A DNA stretch of 64,000 nucleotides. Origin: Bolinopsis microptera. Lineage: Eukaryota; Ctenophora; Tentaculata; Lobata; Bolinopsidae. The DNA is taken from contig NC_087077.1 of the NCBI RefSeq assembly GCF_026151205.1, forward strand, positions 15,784,983-15,848,982, given 5' to 3'. Every line of letters starts with the position of its first letter. Positions within the stretch are counted from its first letter, which is position 1. Under the pieces are notes generated by a model. The model had not been told where the DNA came from and made no database searches. It was given only the letters and a program-made list of their open reading frames with translations. Of this stretch, positions 23,400-33,150 are shown one piece after another. A program made the translations under genes and the position numbers.

Positions 23400-24075
23400 T
23401 CTGTTGGCTTAACTGGACGCTTGGCCTAACTTGACTAATGGCCTAACAAGTAATAGTATACTGAACAAACGGACGGATGGCCTATTCCTAACTTAGGGCA
23501 GATTTTAGGCCGATAGTCTACTTGAGGTCACCTGGCCTAACTGCATGAGTGATGTGACCCGTAAGTGCACTGTATTGCTCTTAACATGAGCTGACAGGGC
23601 ATGCTATATCCTAGCTCGATGACATGGACCAAATTAATTAGTCAAGTACATATTATATAAGTATATAGCCGTTGAGGAAAGGGTCCTTTTGGATCCAGCG
23701 CAGCGTCCAGAAATATTGGTGATCCCCCTGAAAACAGCTGATTCCCTTGTGTATGTGTAAGCTAACGAGCTGCTTATGGATGAGAGATATAGGCATGGAT
23801 CACGTCAGCATGGCCACTTACTCGTCGAAGCACGTCATCGGGCTCATATAGCATGCTTTGTCAGCTCATGGTGAGTAAAACGGTGCACGTACGGGTCTCA
23901 TCACACTGTAGCCCGTCAGTCCAGTTAGGCCAAGCGACTAAAGGTGGACTGTTGGTCTGTTAAACTTCAATTTAAAGTAGTATTAGACCCCAAACGGTCG
24001 CCTGAACTAACTGGTCTTATGGCCTAATTCATGGATTTAGGCGCTAGTCCAGTTAGGCAAAGAGACCTAGAATCA
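23400..24075. mobile_element. diverged foldback element
   Basis: The two halves are imperfect reverse complements around a loop at about 23626-23834. Left 23551-23623 (gatgtgacccgtaagtgcac, catgagctgacagggcatgc) pairs with right 23838-23905 (gcatgctttgtcagctcatg, gtgcacgtacgggtctcatc). Outer words ggcctaactggac/gtccagttaggcc recur several times in both halves. No coding. It is a MITE or foldback transposon in decay; the exact ends are unclear. Confidence 0.65.
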
Positions 24076-24299
24076 TTCAAAACTGGCTGGAAAGGTTAGT
24101 TCATATGCCACCTATCATACCAAAGCAAATTCAACTCAGTTTATAAACAAAATAAAGGATATCGGGCCTTAAAAATTGACAAATTTTTTTCGAAAACTAG
24201 GCCAAAATTTCGGATTAATTCTCTGCGCGCGGAAACCGAACCTGTATTTTATAAATAAACGTGATAATGACAACAATTTACGTGGCATTATTTGCGCGA

Positions 24300-24490
24300 C
24301 GCAAAATTTATAAACCCTCATTATAATGGGGGTTAAACTGTCATTGCTAGCTGTCGTAGCTAGCTCAGTTTTTTAAGACAGCTACCTACGACAGCTAGCG
24401 CGCATCAACCCTCATTTCTAGCTGTCTTAGAAATTGCCTCCTAAGACAGCTAGAGCGCGCTAGCTGTCTTAGATTTTTTGTAGGGCAGTG
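24300..24490. repeat. cluster of ctgtcttag/ctaagacag inverted words
   Basis: At least six alternately oriented copies of agctgtcKtag occur, several next to gcgc words (agctagcgcgc, agagcgcgctagct). The region can fold into more than one hairpin. No gene. Confidence 0.6.
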
Positions 24491-24655
24491 CTGAATTGAT
24501 AAAAAGTTGAACAAATTGTGAGAATTGTACACATTGTAGCAATCATTTCAAGTTGATCGAAAAATTCAAAATATAATTATAACATTAATCATTAAATCTG
24601 ATAAAATATGAACTTTGATAATAAATCTGAAAGTTACAGTCTTCAATATCTGCCT

Positions 24656-24932
24656 TTAGGAAGTAGGTCTTCTTTTTTGTGAGTGGAGCGTTCTCAGGGC
24701 AGCAAGCTTGCGGTTGCAGATATCCTTAGCAGCAGGGTAGAGGGTCTGAAGTGTGATCTTCCGTATGTGCAGCATTGCTTGCTGAAGGGTAGGCTCGTCC
24801 ACCATAGCAGCCTCAGATATGCAGCGTTTTCTGGTGAAGTGGGTTCTTGATATTCCCACTGCGTTTAGAGCTGCTGCAAGAGATTCTCCGGCGTTGAAAC
24901 GGTCCAAGATTGATTTGTACTCTGTTTGTATT
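24656..24932 (-). CDS. terminal exon of a family-Y protein
   Basis: The minus-strand exon starts after an acceptor TTTTTATTAG (24933-24934) and ends at a stop at 24656. It encodes about 91 residues: EYKSILDRFNAGESLAAALN, ISRTHFTRKRCISEAAMVD, then LQQAMLHIRKITLQ and ICNRKLAALRTLHSQKRR. The same domain order recurs at 25572-25838, 33778-34100, 34381-34654, 35800-35875 (tail only) and 39400-39580. The G-I-S-R-x-x-F-x-R-K-R segment looks like the recognition helix of a helix-turn-helix, which is inference. It is intact here, but no upstream exon was identified. I do not recognise the family. Confidence 0.5.
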
Positions 24933-25063
24933 CTAATAAAAACCAACAAAGAAAATAATTAATGTTTATTTATTTGATAAAACGTCAACTATGACAATAA
25001 CCATTAAATCAAGCCGCATGTCTGATCTAAATGATTTGTAAAGAGGTGTGCTTCCTCCCTTCC

Positions 25064-25110
25064 AAGGTAGGAAGGGAGGAATTCCTTAGGAATTCCCCCC
25101 TTCCTACCTT
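25064..25110. repeat. 47-bp near-perfect palindrome
   Basis: aaggtaggaagggaggaatt is mirrored by aattcccccccttcctacctt with two mismatches and no spacer. It sits directly beside the following microsatellite, whose ttcctcc words resemble its arm. Confidence 0.85.
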
Positions 25111-25119
25111 GCTCCCTTT

Positions 25120-25287
25120 CTACCTTGCTCCCTTCCTTCCTTCCTCCCTTCCTCCCTTCCTCCCTTCCTCCCTTCCTCCCTTCCTCCCTTCCTCCCTTCC
25201 TCCCTTCCTCCCTTCCTCCCTTCCTCCCTTCCTCCCTTCCTCCCTTCCTCCCTTCCTCCCTTCCTCCCTTCCTCCCTTCCTTCCTAA
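25120..25287 (+). repeat. (CTTCCTCC)n microsatellite
   Basis: About twenty near-identical 8-bp units. Frames reading PPFLPSSL or EGRKGGRE on the two strands are repeat artefacts. Confidence 0.95.
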
Positions 25288-25479
25288 CTACTAATGAATA
25301 TACTAGTCCCTGCATAGAGGATAAAACATTTAGGGACCACTACCAAAATATTTATATTTATTTTCAAATAAGAGAGGAATACCAAAAGGATCACATGAGT
25401 GAATATCATACGGTTTTAAAGTTCTAAGTTTTTGGATAAGGAGGTGTTCATTAACTTCTAAATAACTAGGACTCGAATT

Positions 25480-25838
25480 TTAAAGGATTAAAAACGTCAT
25501 ATGAAGTGTCGCGTTTCGTAGTTGCAGTATTCCGTGCTACAACACCGCCATATTCACCTTTGATGCCTCCGCTACAACTCTTTTGTGAGAGAGAAGAAAG
25601 ACACCGACAGAGACTCCTCGTCCAAAGCAAAGACAAGTGAGGAACCAGCATTGACTCGTCCCATCACTCTGTCATATTCGTGAACGATACCAAGGATTGA
25701 AACTAGTTGCTCATGACTAAGCGAGCTCGGTATGGTGGTGGCGGATGTGGAGGAGCTGCGGCAGGTGCGGAAGGGACAGTAGGAAGCGGCGGAGTTATTA
25801 TACTTAAGAAATAGGAATTTCTGAACATTTTCTGACAA
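25480..25838 (-). pseudogene. hAT dimerisation tail joined to family-Y domain
   Basis: The minus strand begins SENVQKFLFLKYNNS, matching the end of hAT transposase dimerisation domains (compare 37224-37375). It continues with a Pro-rich linker and LVSILGIVHEYDRVMGRVNA, then an SFFS..K segment of family Y. Frameshifts separate the Pro-rich part from the EYDRV part, and a TAG ends a later frame (VNMAVL*). The order hAT tail, Pro-rich linker, family-Y domain repeats at 37224-37500, so both descend from one source. Non-functional. Confidence 0.55.
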
Positions 25839-25936
25839 TTACGGTGACTAGAATTTTTAGAGTTTTTAAGGATAAAAACGTTCTATGAAGTGTCAAAATC
25901 AGATCTATTAAAAAGTTTATGTTGGTCTACAAGGTA

Positions 25937-26146
25937 CTATTTGCTAAACTTTAAGAAAGGGTCTTTCAATAATTTATAAAAATTAGCTCTTATATGCTCA
26001 GTAACTCTTTCATGGAGTGTTTTAACAGTGCGACCAACATAACAAAACGGGGAAGAACATAATTTACAGATGAAAATGTAAATTATGTTATAACTAGAGC
26101 AAGTTCCTGGTGCTTGTTTTATTTGGTTTTTAACCCATTGATACAA
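25937..26146 (-). pseudogene. Penelope-like GIY-YIG endonuclease fragment
   Basis: The 69-codon frame includes SSYNIIYIFICKLCSSPFCY, then VGRTVKTLHERVTEH. This is the GIY-YIG core: NIIY in the GIY position, CYVG in the YIG position, then a helix with Arg and EH. In Penelope-like elements this endonuclease lies C-terminal to the reverse transcriptase and nicks target DNA. The Cys pair KLC and C before YVG also fits that family. No reverse transcriptase is present upstream on the minus strand, so it is a truncated remnant. Confidence 0.65.
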
Positions 26147-26626
26147 TAAGAATCCTCACTACCAATCATGGCACAACATTTGCTTGAATAATTACCAATA
26201 TGTTCTTATCTGTTGATCCCTAGGTTCAAATACCACAAAAAAAAGTTCCAACTCTTCCATCTTAGTCCTGCTCCGGCCACACCCATATTTTATTGGTTTC
26301 TTATACAGGTAAAATATCTAGAATCGGCGTTTTTAGTATGAAGGAGTAATGTTGGCTGTTTAAGATTCGTTATTCAAATAAAAATGTCATGAAGACATTT
26401 CGTTTAATGCGGGTTTTAAGTTCTGGTGATGATGAGAACCACGCCCTTTGATGACCACGCCCATTTTAGAAAAATAAGTCATAAAAATTTCGGAAAACCG
26501 TATTTTTTGAGTTTTATTTAATGGTTTTGATGTATAACCCTCTATGAATGAAAGATACTGATTTTTTGAAAAGAATCAAAATTATATAATAGCAAACAAC
26601 ATATATCACACAACATATGTCACTGT
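26147..26626. other. non-coding stretch
   Basis: No gene seen. It contains cacgccc words typical of older repeats here (also near 200 and 370). Nothing else to report. Confidence 0.45.
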
Positions 26627-26925
26627 TTAATAGAGCTTCTTCAGATCTTCTTTGGTCTTCAGGGAATACTTTCGGCAGTGGGATTCCACAACGAGCATCA
26701 GCTTTTGGTACGACGCTTCAGTAGCAAGAGCTAATGCTCGTTCGGAGGAGTCGTTGATTGGCGTGAGATTCCTTAAAGCTGCTTGTATAAGGGAAAATTC
26801 CGGGGCTTCACTCCAGTTATCTTCATTAAGGAATTCTAAGGAAACGCCAAGGAGATCGAAGAGGACTCTTGATCTTCCACCGACGAAATCCTCAAGGATA
26901 GACTTGATGGTGATGGAAGAGAGTC
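26627..26925 (-). pseudogene. family-X C-terminal fragment
   Basis: On the minus strand about 99 codons read ILEDFVGGRSRVLFDLLGVS, EFLNEDNW, LRNLTPINDSSERALALATE, a region with HCRKYSLKTKEDLKKLY, then TAA. It aligns by eye with the C-termini at 41405-41757 (PLNDSFKRALGL...AKKDLKKFY) and 50037-50340 (LTPLNDSSERALALATRLN). It is open to the stop but lacks everything N-terminal. The plus-strand 102-codon frame here is a shadow. The family's function is unknown to me. Confidence 0.6.
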
Positions 26926-27060
26926 AAAAGAACTTGAAAGGTGCTGCAATAAATCTATAAATGTGAAATTATTAAATCAAAGTTCTAAACAAGGGATAGT
27001 TTTAAAAAAACAACGCCCAAGTCTAATCTTTCCTAAAACAAAAACTAAAAATCAAAAACT

Positions 27061-27440
27061 TCATTGCAATTCCCGCCAATATCTCTTGTCATACGCTAAA
27101 TTACGGAGATAATGCAGGTCAAAGATATTATTCAAGTAAATATTTCTTTTACATAAATCATGCACAATCAGCGAGAATAGATTGCTTTGGGGTCTTCCTC
27201 TTCTCCCTGGTAAGTCCAGTGTATTGATGGCAAAAATGAGGGAACAAAACGCTGGTCCGTCAGAAGGACCCCGCAAAACATGTCCTAACATTCTTCACTG
27301 ACTACGGGCCACTTTTTCTGACAATGGTTCAGCATTGCAGCGTTTATACAAGTTTTTGTTGGAGATGACTCCTGGGTACTTTATATTCAAAATAGTGCGA
27401 AGATGTCTGCGGTGTGACATCTTTTGTATAATAAGTGCGA
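27061..27440 (-). pseudogene. LINE reverse-transcriptase C-terminal fragment
   Basis: The minus strand reads RRHLRTILNIKYPGVISNKN, LYKRCNAEPLSEKVARSQ, a stop, then MLGHVLRGPSDGPA, LPGRRGRPQSNL and LRNLAYDKRYWRELQ. This is the tail downstream of the reverse-transcriptase domain in many animal LINEs (MLGHVLR..., GRRGRP, D+..W+.L). One internal stop and 5' truncation. The clade is not assigned. Confidence 0.7.
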
Positions 27441-27539
27441 CAGAATTGGGAAAGGTTTAAATATACTTTATTACTTCAAAAACAGTAATATGTAACAGAG
27501 ATTGATTCCCAGCTAATATTTTATATTTCGTTATTTAAA

Positions 27540-27880
27540 TGAGAAAAAAGTAAAGTAAAGTAAAAACTTGTTGTTGTTGTTGTTCTTGCTGTTGAACACT
27601 GCAATGGTGAGAGGCCAAACGAAAAGAAGAATTAGAGAATTCCAATTCATCGTTACTACGACGGTAGTGCATAGTAATCGTACAGTACTTATCTTAGGTA
27701 AAGAGTCAGCAGCAAGCGTTTGTTGACGTGAGGTGATCTTCAGAGACTGAGGGGGTTTTCCACGAGAGAATCTCGGTGAAATCTTCAAATAGGGGTGGTA
27801 AGACTCCACGAAGTGTCAAGAATCAAAATCACTGGAGCGTGTAAAATGAAACGTAACAAACGCGCGTGTAAAATGATAAC
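27540..27880 (+). repeat. second copy of the Merlin 5' flank
   Basis: About 300 bp from the (ttg)n run through atggtgagaggccaaac to ctggagcgtgtaaaatgaaac is about 95% like 32863-33150, which directly precedes the Merlin transposase. Here the transposase part is missing after 27870, so this is a truncated copy. Confidence 0.8.
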
Positions 27881-27917
27881 CCTATTCATACTTCCCAGTC
27901 ACCAGTGGTATAAAGAT

Positions 27918-28694
27918 TTATAAATCTTTTTTTGCCACAAAAGGGTGGAAATAAAGATAATCGTTATGCTTCTCTTTATTACTAGCATAGCTAGGTCCTT
28001 CAATTCTCCCTAATACTTCATTTGAAACATTCCAAAAATGTAAATCATTAGAAATATCCTTAGAAATCATATCTTTCTTAAACCCTTCTAATTTAATCTT
28101 AAAACTTAAAACAGTTACCGAGTTCTTAACATCTGGAGGGAGTTTATTCCAGTAAGGAATAACTCGCTCTGGAAGAAATGAGCTTTGGAGATTCCTAATC
28201 TTTCTCATACTCCCGCATCTCAGGACTGCCTGGCAGAAGTGGAAGTAGCAACCGTCCACCACTGCTGAGGGAAAGACTTGAGAGAGGTAATTCCGAAGCG
28301 CCATCTCGAAGTCTACCATGATGGTCTGTGGAGCAAAGTCGTAAAGGGATTTAAGGAATGTGAAGCCCTCCAGGTAGATGTCGGTGTCCTTGGAGGTCAG
28401 AAGTGCATGTAGACACAGGGAAAGACCCAGGGTGCTCCACACTGTGGGTAAACAACCTGTTCCTAAACACTTCTGAAACAACTTAGTTACTGCTTCGACA
28501 AAATTGTCGTCATAAGCCAAAAATTTCACCAACTTTGGATGGACTCCATCCGGACCTGAACTCTTAAAAATATTAACGTTTAAAAGTTGCTTCTTGATAT
28601 CAGCACTACTAACTTGTAAATCATCAATAACATCTTTATTATAATCCAAAGTATCATTTTTTGGAAGAGGGCCAGGTGTTTCGTTTACAAACAC
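27918..28694 (-). pseudogene. in-frame LINE / MULE / LINE chimera
   Basis: 258 open codons. Residues 1-86 are LINE sequence between endonuclease and reverse transcriptase (SADIKKQLLNVNIFKSSGPDG, VHPKLVKFL, LFQKCLGTGCLPTVW). Residues 87-163 are a MULE-type transposase piece (LHALLTSKDTDIYLEGF, IMVDFEMALRNYL, DGCYFHFCQAVLR) containing the DFE acidic motif. Residues 164-258 return to a LINE C-terminus (LPERVIPYWNKLPPDVKNS, LSFKIKLEGFKKD). The frame stays open across both junctions. The whole palm of the reverse transcriptase is absent. It is a rearrangement product, not a functional enzyme, though the fused frame could be expressed. Confidence 0.65.
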
Positions 28695-29345
28695 TGAGCT
28701 GAAAGCACTTGCAAGTACCTCAGCAGACTCAGCAGAACTGTCTGTACGCGTACCGTATCTCCCCTATTCAAAGAAACCACACTTGATTTAACTTGCCTTT
28801 TATTACGTAAATAAGAGTAAAAAGACTTACTATTTATCTTTAAATTAGATGTTATCTTCTTTTCATAGTTAACTTTAGCTTTAACTTCAGATACTTCAAA
28901 AATATGTTGCTAGCTATTAGCATAACTAAAATTAATATCAGATGGGTTTCTATCAAACTCGCCCATGCTTTGTCCTTATTCTTTCTCATTCTCTTAAGTG
29001 CAGTTGAACTCCATGGCAACTTGACAGGCCTGTTGTCGAGGTAAACAGAACCAGCTGGAACAACAGCGGCAACAGTCTCCAGTTTACCATGAAGTTCAGT
29101 CCATATTTCTTGAACATTATTATTCGTAGAACTATAATCCCAGTTTATGTTATTTACACTAAACTCAACAACTCTTTAGAGGATATCTTACCCCAAATAT
29201 ATAATAGGCAAGTTAAGAATCTTTTCTTTAGGGCTTATTTTGGTATCTGCCGAGACAACTAGTTCAACAAGTATCCCAACATGATCACTCTTACCAAGCG
29301 GAGAAACGAAGCATTGGGGCAAACCGGAACTTCCTTGTCGATACA
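28695..29345 (-). pseudogene. LINE ORF2 upstream part, decayed
   Basis: Continuing upstream of the chimera on the minus strand are LASAFSSVFVNETPG, then VNYEKKITSNLKINSKSFYS with YLRNKRQVKSS, and further up VSPLGKSDHVGILVEL. The last contains the SDH motif that ends APE-type LINE endonucleases. Several frame changes and stops lie between. It supports a CR1-like LINE oriented leftward from about 29345 to 27920. Confidence 0.6.
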
Positions 29346-29534
29346 GATACATATTTTTCCATACTGTTAGGTATGATCGTTATGTTGTTGAGATCATCCT
29401 CGAAATTGGCGAACGCTTTAATCACCATGTGTACATCATATCCCTGTTAATGATTACCAACTTAAGAATATGACAGTAAATATGGTAATTTGAAGTGTGA
29501 ATTTAGATTTTACCATCATTTCTATTTTGATAGA

Positions 29535-29650
29535 TCTATATATAATAGTAAAATTACCTCGAAATTGTGAAAGACTATATCGTCCGATGTATGTCTGTCT
29601 CTCGTTTCATATTGCAAACGCTATGTGCAGGCCCTAGATATCTCTCTCTG
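29535..29650 (+). other. possible Helitron 5' terminus
   Basis: TCTATATATAATAGTAAAAT followed by a tgtatgtctgtctctcg stretch resembles 5' ends of many animal Helitrons, which start TC and insert next to A/T. A second tctgtctgtttgtttgtctg patch is at 30102. I found no CTRR-hairpin 3' end and no Rep/helicase, so this is tentative. Confidence 0.28.
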
Positions 29651-30271
29651 AAAATACAATTGATTCGACATCAATAGTAGGCTCGTCATCGGAGTGGCTG
29701 GGAAGTGAGCTATTAGGGCCTTCATACTTATTCACGAGACAGGAATTGATGACAGGAGGTGAAGGATGCCTCTCAGGATGTGACTTAAAGGTTGGGTGCT
29801 GTTCGTAGAATAATTCCTAGTATCGACGTGAAACTTTAAATCCCTCTATGGCAATGACACATAACATTTTTATATGTAAAGAGGCAGATCCGCAAACAGA
29901 AAATCTGTTAGTCAATAATATAATATAATAATTGCCACGCATTCATTCGTGCAGAAAATATACGATAATAGTATATATTAATATATGATAATAGTATATA
30001 TTAATATACTATAATTATTATATATATAGTGATAATATCTGTCACACTTGTTTTATTTCAAGTCATTCATTATATATCTGACTGTAATTCAAAAGTTTCT
30101 TTCTGTCTGTTTGTTTGTCTGTGCGACTACACATTTTAAAAGTTCGTTGAGTGCGTTTTATCCAACTATGATTATAACAATAGACAGTTTTTTGGAGTTC
30201 CATTTGTCTGAATGCCATTTACAGGTGTTTTCCGAGTCTAAAATTAACATAAAATCCTGATCAATAATAAA
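29651..30271. other. non-coding stretch
   Basis: Contains an AT-rich imperfect repeat (29960-30030, tatattaatata words). A 70-codon plus frame (30048-30260) has no motif. No gene seen. Confidence 0.45.
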
Positions 30272-30742
30272 TCATAACGTATTGCCTTCAGCAGTAAAAC
30301 TTACTTTCCCAAAGGAAACGAGTTGACTTGTCGAAGAGTCTGCCATTATTGCGGGGATGACGGGTTCTGTCCCTGTAGGCGTACTCAGTGCTGAAGCTGG
30401 TCCTCCGGGAGCTGATGATTCGTAGCTTGAGGCACTTGGCATTATTATTATTTCTGGTTCTTCAGATATGCCCGCATTTACTTCAAGTCGATGTCTCGGT
30501 CGCACCTGTGATATGTGATTAAACGAATAATGTAGTTCTAATATTAAAGTTAGGCTTGTATTAATTAATTGATTAATTATAAACCCTTGTTTCGTGGGAA
30601 GGTTTGTTAAGTGTACATGGACCCTTCTCCGGACCGTTCTAGCAGCTGCGTCTGCAGTAAAGTTTATGATTAATTCGTTTGCATTATTCAAATTAAATGG
30701 ATTAAATGTATCTTCGATTGATGATTGAAACTTTATAATCAT
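30272..30742 (-). CDS. unrecognised 156-codon frame
   Basis: Open minus-strand frame with an N-terminal mixed part (NELIINFTADAAARTVRRRV) and a low-complexity Ser/Pro/Ala tail (PSASSYESSAPGGPASALST). A good acceptor (cacatatcacag) lies inside at about 30510, so the C-terminal 80 residues could be an exon. The obvious donor gives a frame with an early stop, so I keep it as one frame. Family unknown; chance or a TE remnant is possible. Confidence 0.25.
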   Translation of the reverse strand: MIIKFQSSIEDTFNPFNLNNANELIINFTADAAARTVRRRVHVHLTNLPTKQGFIINQLINTSLTLILELHYSFNHISQVRPRHRLEVNAGISEEPEIIIMPSASSYESSAPGGPASALSTPTGTEPVIPAIMADSSTSQLVSFGKVSFTAEGNTL

Positions 30743-31296
30743 ACTATTTCAAGATTATAGACAGTTTTTGGGAGTTCCAAATAATTTCTGATTATTCTGA
30801 TTTTTTTGCGACAAATGATACTGCACTGTTAGGATAAACGACGTTTCAAAGTAACAACTTCGTATTCATGCTGACAAAATTGGTAAATATGTGAGAAAAC
30901 TGTCTCATAAAATTTATAAGTCAAAAATGGCTAAACGACATTGATGATGTAACAATCTTTTTCTCACTTCACCCCGTCCTCTTAGTCTTATACGTTGAAA
31001 TTAATTAATAGCATAATAATATATTGCACTTTTGTCTTAAATTTTATAAATAAAGTTAATAAAATTGAGTTGAATCACCCATCACGGAATTGATTCTGCA
31101 AGTACTTTCAGTTATTACTTAAGGCTGCAAAGTGCAATAAAAATTGCGTTAATGGTTGAGCAGTTCTGATGAGTTCCTCTGAAGAAGGTTTAGGTCGATA
31201 ATCGATATTGTTGAAGCACTTAATTAATAGATTGAATACCTTCAAACCATGATATCTTGAGGCTGACCTGCACGGATCATAACCATCAGCGCCGGG
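30743..31296. other. non-coding stretch
   Basis: AT-rich. The word tctgatgagttcctctgaagaagg near 31166 resembles the element-end motif noted at 5850 (complementary sense). No gene seen. Confidence 0.4.
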
Positions 31297-31340
31297 AATT
31301 AAACAGGAATTAAACAGGAATTAAACAGGAATTAAACATG
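31297..31340 (+). repeat. 11-bp minisatellite, four units
   Basis: AATTAAACAGG three times, then a fourth unit with one change (catg). One of five unrelated 11-bp tandem repeats in the window. Confidence 0.9.
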
Positions 31341-31618
31341 AAAGGAGAACACTAACGAACTCGTTTTGGCTATACATCAATTCATAAATACGTTCAGATA
31401 TAAAACAAAGGCCGAATAAAAGTATGAAAATAAAATCTTAAAATTTAACCGCGTTACAATATCACGAAGTGAAAATAAAATCAAATATAATAATTTAAAT
31501 GCTAATAAAAATTCTGGATGTGTGCATAAAAGCAAGTCCGAGGAGATAGGTTAGACTTAAAGACTACGATAAGTTGATGAGACGATGAAGGAGATGAGTA
31601 GGAGACGTGAAGCGAGGA
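31341..31618. other. non-coding stretch
   Basis: AT-rich; no supportable frame or repeat. Confidence 0.4.
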
Positions 31619-31903
31619 TTAGGACTTATTCTTAGGATTTCGAAGGTTTGAAGAGTCTGTTAGGTATTTCCCGAATTCTTTTGTGTGATAAGAATTCATT
31701 ATGATCCTATACTCTTTTAGCATTACAAGGCTTTTCAGGTTATCAGAAAGCTTTGAGCGGAGGGAGTGGTATCCAGGGCATTCGGTTATAACATGGTCCT
31801 CAGTTTCTAGGATAGGTGTTTTAAAGAAAGGTAGCTCTTCGAAAAAGCGAATGACGTCTGTGTCTGGGGAGCAGCAAAAACGACACGTTTTCAATGCTGT
31901 GTA
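31619..31903 (-). pseudogene. LINE C-terminal zinc-knuckle fragment
   Basis: The 91-codon minus frame starts KTCRFCCSPDTD and continues LETEDHVITECPGYHSLR, with FGKYLTDSSNLRNPKNKS at the end. The C-x2-C...H-x4-C pattern followed by YHSLR is typical of the far C-terminus of LINE ORF2 proteins (ETEDHVI.C..Y...R). It is cut off upstream exactly where the TIR element at 31904 begins, suggesting the element inserted into it. Confidence 0.6.
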
Positions 31904-32704
31904 CCTTACTCGGGATTATTATGACCGGGATAAAGTGGTGGGTTTAGGGTAATCTCGCCATATTTTTCCCGAACCACATTTTCACCGGTCGTTAATAAAC
32001 CCGCCTACTCAGCTTTTAGGGTTCCTAAGGGGTATGGGTGCTCATATTTTAATCGTTGTCTTATATTCACTAAAGAAGACTATTGGGACACTTGTTGTAG
32101 GTTTTTCGACTTCATTTGGCTAAAATTGCAAAAAATTCACCTTTTTGCCCAATTCTTGTCATATATCCTTATTGTCAAATTTGATTTAAATAGGCCAATT
32201 TTTAATTTCTTAGGTATTGACTATCTCTACATAATGAAATAAGACTCAAAGTAAAAGTAACAGTTAAATTAAAACTTGAATTAATTAAAACTGATGAAAG
32301 GGATGATCCAGATGAAGATAACGAAGATGATTACAACTTATTGGAAGACTAAACAGCTCTCCCTTTATCTTAATATCGATCTGGTTGTTACGCTTCAAAT
32401 GTTAAAAATTATTTTCCATCTAGTTTGATTAACAACGAGTCATTATTTCTGTCTACTTTCAACAATTATTGATAATTCGACTTGTTTCACAAGTTTTAGC
32501 AATGCGAAAATTTCTAAACTTGCTTATCTCTAATAAGGAAATTTACATCTGAGACAAAATTTTTGAATCTAAAATTGAAAGGTTGGACACCGGTAAAATG
32601 GCGACCGGGAAAATGTGGTGGGTTTTGAGCAATTTCGCCATATTTTTCCCGAACCATATTTTAACCGGTCGTTAATAAACCCGTCGTAATAATCCCGAGT
32701 AAGG
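31904..32704. mobile_element. TIR element with TA borders
   Basis: Ends CCTTACTCGGGATTATTA are exact inverted repeats (31904- and -32704), each bordered by TA, as for Tc1/mariner-type insertions. Just inside, about 85 bp (gaccggga...gtggtgggtttt...cgttaataaaccc) occur in direct orientation at both sides (31922-32008, 32604-32690). A frame 32227-32352 ends in an acidic tail (DPDEDNEDDYNLLED), which could be the remains of a transposase C-terminus. Otherwise non-coding. Confidence 0.6.
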
Positions 32705-32862
32705 TAATTGTATCAATCACTAGTATATCGACCTTTCTCTACCTTCAGACTTCCGGTGTGTGTCGGGGTAAGTGAAGGGGCAGGTTACTGCGACTATAGT
32801 TCAGTGTTTGCTGCTGTGGTTGTGTTCGCTTGCTCGTCTCGTAGTTACTGGCTGCTACTTGT

Positions 32863-33150
32863 TGTTGTTGTTGTTGTTGTTGCTGTTGAACACTGCAATG
32901 GTGAGAGGCCAAACAAAAAAGAATTAGAGAATTCCAATTCATCGTTACTACGACGGTAGTGCATAGTAATCGTACAGTACTTATCTTTAAGTAAAGAGTC
33001 AGCAGCAAGCGTTTGTTGACGTGAGGTGGTCTTCAGAGACTGAGGGGGTTTTCCACGAGAGAATCTCGGTGAAATCTTCAAATAGGGGTGGGAAGACTCC
33101 ATGACGTGTCAAGAATCAAGATCACTGGAGCGTGTAAAATGAAACTTAAC
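32863..33150 (+). repeat. Merlin 5' flank, copy 2
   Basis: Direct repeat of 27570-27870, including a (ttg)n run at 32862-32888. It leads straight into the transposase frame, so it is probably the 5' non-coding or degenerate N-terminal part of that element. In the other copy an open frame starts MVRGQTKRRIREFQFIVTTT; here it is broken after MVRGQTKKN. Confidence 0.75.

Noticed and set aside
25004..25427. Frames rich in PPFLPSSL and EGRKGGRE
   Set aside because: By-products of the 8-bp (CTTCCTCC)n repeat; both strands stay open because the unit lacks stops.
30272..30742. A 99-bp intron inside the 156-codon frame
   Set aside because: The acceptor is good but the best donor gives an early stop after joining, so splicing is not supported.
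31155..31200. Hammerhead ribozyme (ctgatgag...gaa)
   Set aside because: The conserved GAAAC and closing stem are not present; only the ctgatgag word matches.
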